Assembly (NCBI RefSeq): GCF_030577135.1
Contig: NZ_JAUIRR010000004.1
Coordinates: forward strand, 75,693 to 139,692
Source of the DNA: Sulfurimonas sp. hsl 1-7
GTDB taxonomy: Bacteria; Campylobacterota; Campylobacteria; Campylobacterales; Sulfurimonadaceae
Length of the DNA stretch: 64,000 nucleotides
Direction: 5' to 3'
Below, piece after piece: positions 61,262 through 64,000 of the stretch. The notes below the pieces were generated by a model. It was not told where the DNA came from. It saw only the letters and a list, made by a program, of their open reading frames with translations, and ran no database searches. The translations under genes were made by a program, and so were the position numbers. The first letter of the stretch is position 1. Each line of letters opens with the position of its first letter.

Positions 61262-62530
61262 CTATTTTTTGTGAACTTTCACCTGATTTCTACCACTCTC
61301 TTTTGCCAGATACAAGGCTTTATCTGCTGAATTAAATAAAGTTTGAGCATCCATATCGTGAGTAATTTCAGCGACACCGAAACTTGCCGTTATCTTAATA
61401 AATGCAAGCGGTGTTTCACTGATTGCCACTCTTAATTTTTCGGCAAGTAAATAAGCAGATGAGCTTGGTTTATTAACAATCAACACAAACTCTTCACCAC
61501 CCCATCTAAAAACAAGGTCATCACTTCGAATATTGTTTTTTAATAACTTCGCCAAATCTTTTAAGATACCATCTCCAACATCATGTCCGTGCGTATCGTT
61601 AATCTTTTTAAAATGATCTATATCGATCAAAATTAAAGAGAAAATATCCCCGTTGTTATGATAAGCAGAAAGTTTTTCTTCGATCACGTCATTGTACTTT
61701 CTTCTATTGTAGAGTTTTGTAAGTGTATCTTTAAAGGCTTGGGTTTGGAGCTGTTTCTCCTTCTCCATCTGCTGAGTAACATCTTGGCTGATACTCACAT
61801 AATAAAGAGGATTTCCCATATCGTCGACAATGGTACTAATATCTTTTTTATCGTAAAAGAGTGAACCGTCTTTTTTTCTACTTACAAATACATCACTAAA
61901 TGTACCCCTTGTCAAAATAGAGTGCCACATCTTTGAATAGAACTCTTTATCTTGTTCATTAGACTTTAAAACTCTCGAATGTCTTCCGATCAATTCCTCT
62001 TTTTTATATCCTAATTTTTCACTAAAAGAGTTGTTTATGTAAACTATAAAACCTTCTAGATCAGTTACTAAAATCAGGTTATTAGAGATATCTACGATCG
62101 AGCTTAAAAGTTTTTCGTGTTTTAGTTCTAGTCCCTTTTTATCTATAATTCTTTGAAAAGAGACATAGCCTATTAGCTCTTGTTCTTTATTTTTTAAAGG
62201 GGTAATGGACCATTTTACATAATAAGGGGCTCTGTTTTTCTTATAGTTTACAGTTTGTCCTACAAACTTCTCCCCTCTTTTCAATCTCTCTTTGAGTTCT
62301 TGTAAAACTTCATAGTTCGATTCCGTACCTTGAAACATTTTTGGATTTTTTCCAAGGACTTCCTCTTTTGTATAACCTGTTGCTTCACAAAATGTTTTAT
62401 TTACATAGAGAATTTGAATGCCTTTATCCCAATTCGCATCTGTAACTACAACAGAGTCAAAAGAGGCTTCAAAAACTTCATATAAAGATTTTTCATCCAC
62501 TACATTCAATAATGATGTAAGCTGTTCCAT
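61262..62530 (-). CDS. PAS-PAS-GGDEF diguanylate cyclase
   Basis: 422 residues: two PAS domains (about 14-125, with TGYTKEEVLGKNPKMFQG; about 135-250, with GYKKEELIGRHSRVLKS) and a C-terminal GGDEF domain (about 258-422) with the active-site RWGGEEFVL. The protein has no TM helix, so it is a cytoplasmic sensor, perhaps for redox or a ligand. It should make c-di-GMP. The first PAS and linker (YVSFQRIIDKKG) resemble energy-sensing PAS domains. Confidence 0.92.
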   Translation of the reverse strand: MEQLTSLLNVVDEKSLYEVFEASFDSVVVTDANWDKGIQILYVNKTFCEATGYTKEEVLGKNPKMFQGTESNYEVLQELKERLKRGEKFVGQTVNYKKNRAPYYVKWSITPLKNKEQELIGYVSFQRIIDKKGLELKHEKLLSSIVDISNNLILVTDLEGFIVYINNSFSEKLGYKKEELIGRHSRVLKSNEQDKEFYSKMWHSILTRGTFSDVFVSRKKDGSLFYDKKDISTIVDDMGNPLYYVSISQDVTQQMEKEKQLQTQAFKDTLTKLYNRRKYNDVIEEKLSAYHNNGDIFSLILIDIDHFKKINDTHGHDVGDGILKDLAKLLKNNIRSDDLVFRWGGEEFVLIVNKPSSSAYLLAEKLRVAISETPLAFIKITASFGVAEITHDMDAQTLFNSADKALYLAKESGRNQVKVHKK

Positions 62531-62789
62531 CTATTCTTCACTTTACTTTTACGTGTATCAGAGTACAAATACAGATATTTTAATACCTTATTATATTCAC
62601 CTATCCATTAAAACCTAATAATATATCTATTATAACACCTATTGCACAGAATAAGTTCATATAACTGTTTAATTTTATAGCTATTTTATTTTAATTATCA
62701 TATTTAGAAATAATATATTTGATAAAAACAACTAATTATGTTGAAAAAAATCGGTAATAATTAGGTAAAATAAATTAATAGGAGTTCTT

Positions 62790-63359
62790 ATGAAATACAC
62801 TTTACAATTTAGAATCTGGCACTGGTTAAACGCTATCATAGTTCTTGGTTTATTAGGAACAGTCTTTTTAAGAAAAACTTTTTTAAGTTGGAGAACAAAC
62901 TCTGAGATCTTGATGACAAAACTAGCTGAGATCAACATAGAGATAACTTCCGAACAGGCAAAAGTACTTGCAAAAGCTATACGTGCAGGTATGTGGGAGT
63001 GGCACATCATACTCGGATATGCTCTGGCATTTTTAATTATCTATAGAATCTATCTGTTTTTTATGGATAAAAGTGAACAAGAGAGTTTCAGCTCTTTAAC
63101 TCTACATAAAAAAGGTGTTAAAATCTCTTACTACATAGTGTATGTAACACTGTTTTTTATGGCTGTAAGCGGTCTTGCTATCCACTTTTATAAAGAGTTG
63201 GAATTAACTAAAGATTTTGTAGGTTCACTCAAAGAGATACATGAACTTGTGTATAACGTAATCCTTTACTTTGTTCCTTTACACATAATCGGTGTAATAG
63301 TTGCAGAGACGCGGGATGAAAAAGGATTAGTCTCTACTATGATTAACGGGGAGAAATAA
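62790..63359 (+). CDS. cytochrome b561-type membrane protein
   Basis: 189 residues, four TM helices, with histidines at expected haem-ligand positions: FRIWHWLNA (about 11), WEWHIILGY (about 72), KEIHELVYN (about 151) and VPLHIIGV (about 164). It fits the b561/Ni-Fe hydrogenase cytochrome b family and would move electrons between the quinone pool and a partner that is not in this window. Its start has AATAGGAG 6 bases upstream. Confidence 0.88.
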   Translation: MKYTLQFRIWHWLNAIIVLGLLGTVFLRKTFLSWRTNSEILMTKLAEINIEITSEQAKVLAKAIRAGMWEWHIILGYALAFLIIYRIYLFFMDKSEQESFSSLTLHKKGVKISYYIVYVTLFFMAVSGLAIHFYKELELTKDFVGSLKEIHELVYNVILYFVPLHIIGVIVAETRDEKGLVSTMINGEK

Positions 63360-63377
63360 TAAGCCGAATTTATAAGC

Positions 63378-64000
63378 CTATAAAACGATTTTCTTCAACT
63401 CAGATGGAGGAAATCCGAACTGGCTTTTAAATTCACGGCTAAACTGAGCAGGGCTTTCATACCCTACTTTATATGCTGCATCGACAACTTTCATCTTTTC
63501 AAATAAAATGTACTGTCTTGCTTTATTTAATTTTACTTTTTTTATGTATTGAATAGGAGAGTCGTTAAAGATCTCTTTGAACTTTCTATGAAAATTAGCT
63601 TTACTCATCCCTGTTTTTCTTGCAAGTTCATCAATGCTGATAGTATCTTCAAGATGGTCTTGTATATCGTCTACAATGTTGGATATTCTAGAGAACTGAG
63701 TGTTTTTACTACATAGTTCCACTAAATGTTTTCCGGCTTCACTTTGAATAATTCTATAGTAAATTTCATCTAATATATGTTCACCTAATACTCTGCTGTC
63801 TTGAGGGTCAAGCAAGCTTTTCATTAAACTGTTAAAAGCTGAATCAAGCTCATTATTCATATCACCGGTAACTACATTTTGTGGCATTTTCTTAGTTTTA
63901 CTCTGAGGTATTTCATCAAGTAAAGCAGTAATTCTTTGTAACCTTTGCATATCAAGGTCAATATAAAGTCCTTTAGTTACTTTGTCAAATACAAAAGATG
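63378..64000 (-). CDS. AraC-family regulator (5' end outside window)
   Basis: The reading frame runs out of the right edge without a start: upstream of the first ATG at 63950 at least 16 more in-frame codons are open. The visible part has an AraC N-terminal effector-like domain followed by two helix-turn-helix units at the C terminus (SIDELARKTGMSKANFHRKFK and DAAYKVGYESPAQFSREFK). It is convergent with the cytochrome b561 gene, whose expression it could control (inference). Confidence 0.85.
   Translation of the reverse strand, partial: SFVFDKVTKGLYIDLDMQRLQRITALLDEIPQSKTKKMPQNVVTGDMNNELDSAFNSLMKSLLDPQDSRVLGEHILDEIYYRIIQSEAGKHLVELCSKNTQFSRISNIVDDIQDHLEDTISIDELARKTGMSKANFHRKFKEIFNDSPIQYIKKVKLNKARQYILFEKMKVVDAAYKVGYESPAQFSREFKSQFGFPPSELKKIVL

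Noticed and set aside
1-64000. CRISPR arrays, rRNA genes, prophage structural genes and insertion-sequence transposases
   Set aside because: I looked for regularly spaced repeats, rRNA landmarks and DDE or capsid/terminase proteins and saw none in this window.

Overview
The window looks like a chromosomal segment of a free-living Campylobacterota (Epsilonproteobacteria), most like Sulfurimonas or a close relative. The base composition is AT-rich. Gene order mfd - bactofilin - M23 peptidase - folC - lptE - leuS - secF - secD - yajC matches the order I recall from Helicobacter pylori HP1541-HP1551. The tmRNA tag (ANNTNYRPALAVA) is of the Campylobacterota type. A SulP transporter next to a beta carbonic anhydrase fits an autotroph. 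The genus is inference; no database search was possible.

Layout. 1-2.6 kb: end of a truncated haemoglobin, a luciferase-like monooxygenase and a short MCP-like protein. 2.6-7.9 kb (+): rho, murI, murD, dnaX. 7.9-23.3 kb (-): a long run with an OmpR regulator followed by a kinase-less sensor stub, a YmdB-type phosphoesterase, mfd, bactofilin, M23 peptidase, folC, a diguanylate cyclase, lptE, leuS, secF, secD and yajC. 23.4-27.3 kb (+): lnt, ppk and a gamma carbonic anhydrase-like protein. 27.3-32.7 kb (-): SulP, beta carbonic anhydrase, argJ, a potassium channel and rpmB, with a small Lys-rich gene on +. 32.9-37.1 kb (+): HDOD and STAS/CheX signalling proteins, rpe, trpF and an exonuclease. 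37.2-42.0 kb (-): accA, fabF, acpP, fabG and gpmI. 42.1-45.0 kb (+): mraY, purN, a UPF0126 membrane protein, two tRNA-Phe genes and ssrA (tmRNA).

44.9-51.5 kb is the accessory region. A roughly 5.5-kb integrative element sits in the 3' end of ssrA. It is bounded by a perfect 19-bp direct repeat (44946-44964 and 50500-50518) and carries TAGGGGTTT-type repeats near both ends. It encodes two translationally coupled tyrosine recombinases, a ribbon-helix-helix-like protein, a replication/HTH-like protein, an AlpA-type excisionase too short for routine gene calling, and a toxin-antitoxin-like pair. Beyond it lies a one-gene cassette (two TM segments plus coiled coil) bracketed by a 90-bp near-identical repeat that contains the end of the att core, which suggests serial or nested integration at the same site.

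51.6-64 kb: msrP/msrQ methionine sulfoxide repair, an orphan HicB-like protein, a lipoprotein, a YbhGFSR-like ABC efflux operon, mutY, a DsrE-like protein, a PAS-PAS-GGDEF protein, a cytochrome b561 and an AraC regulator cut by the right edge. Most of the window is housekeeping; the novelty is concentrated in the ssrA island and its tandem cassette.
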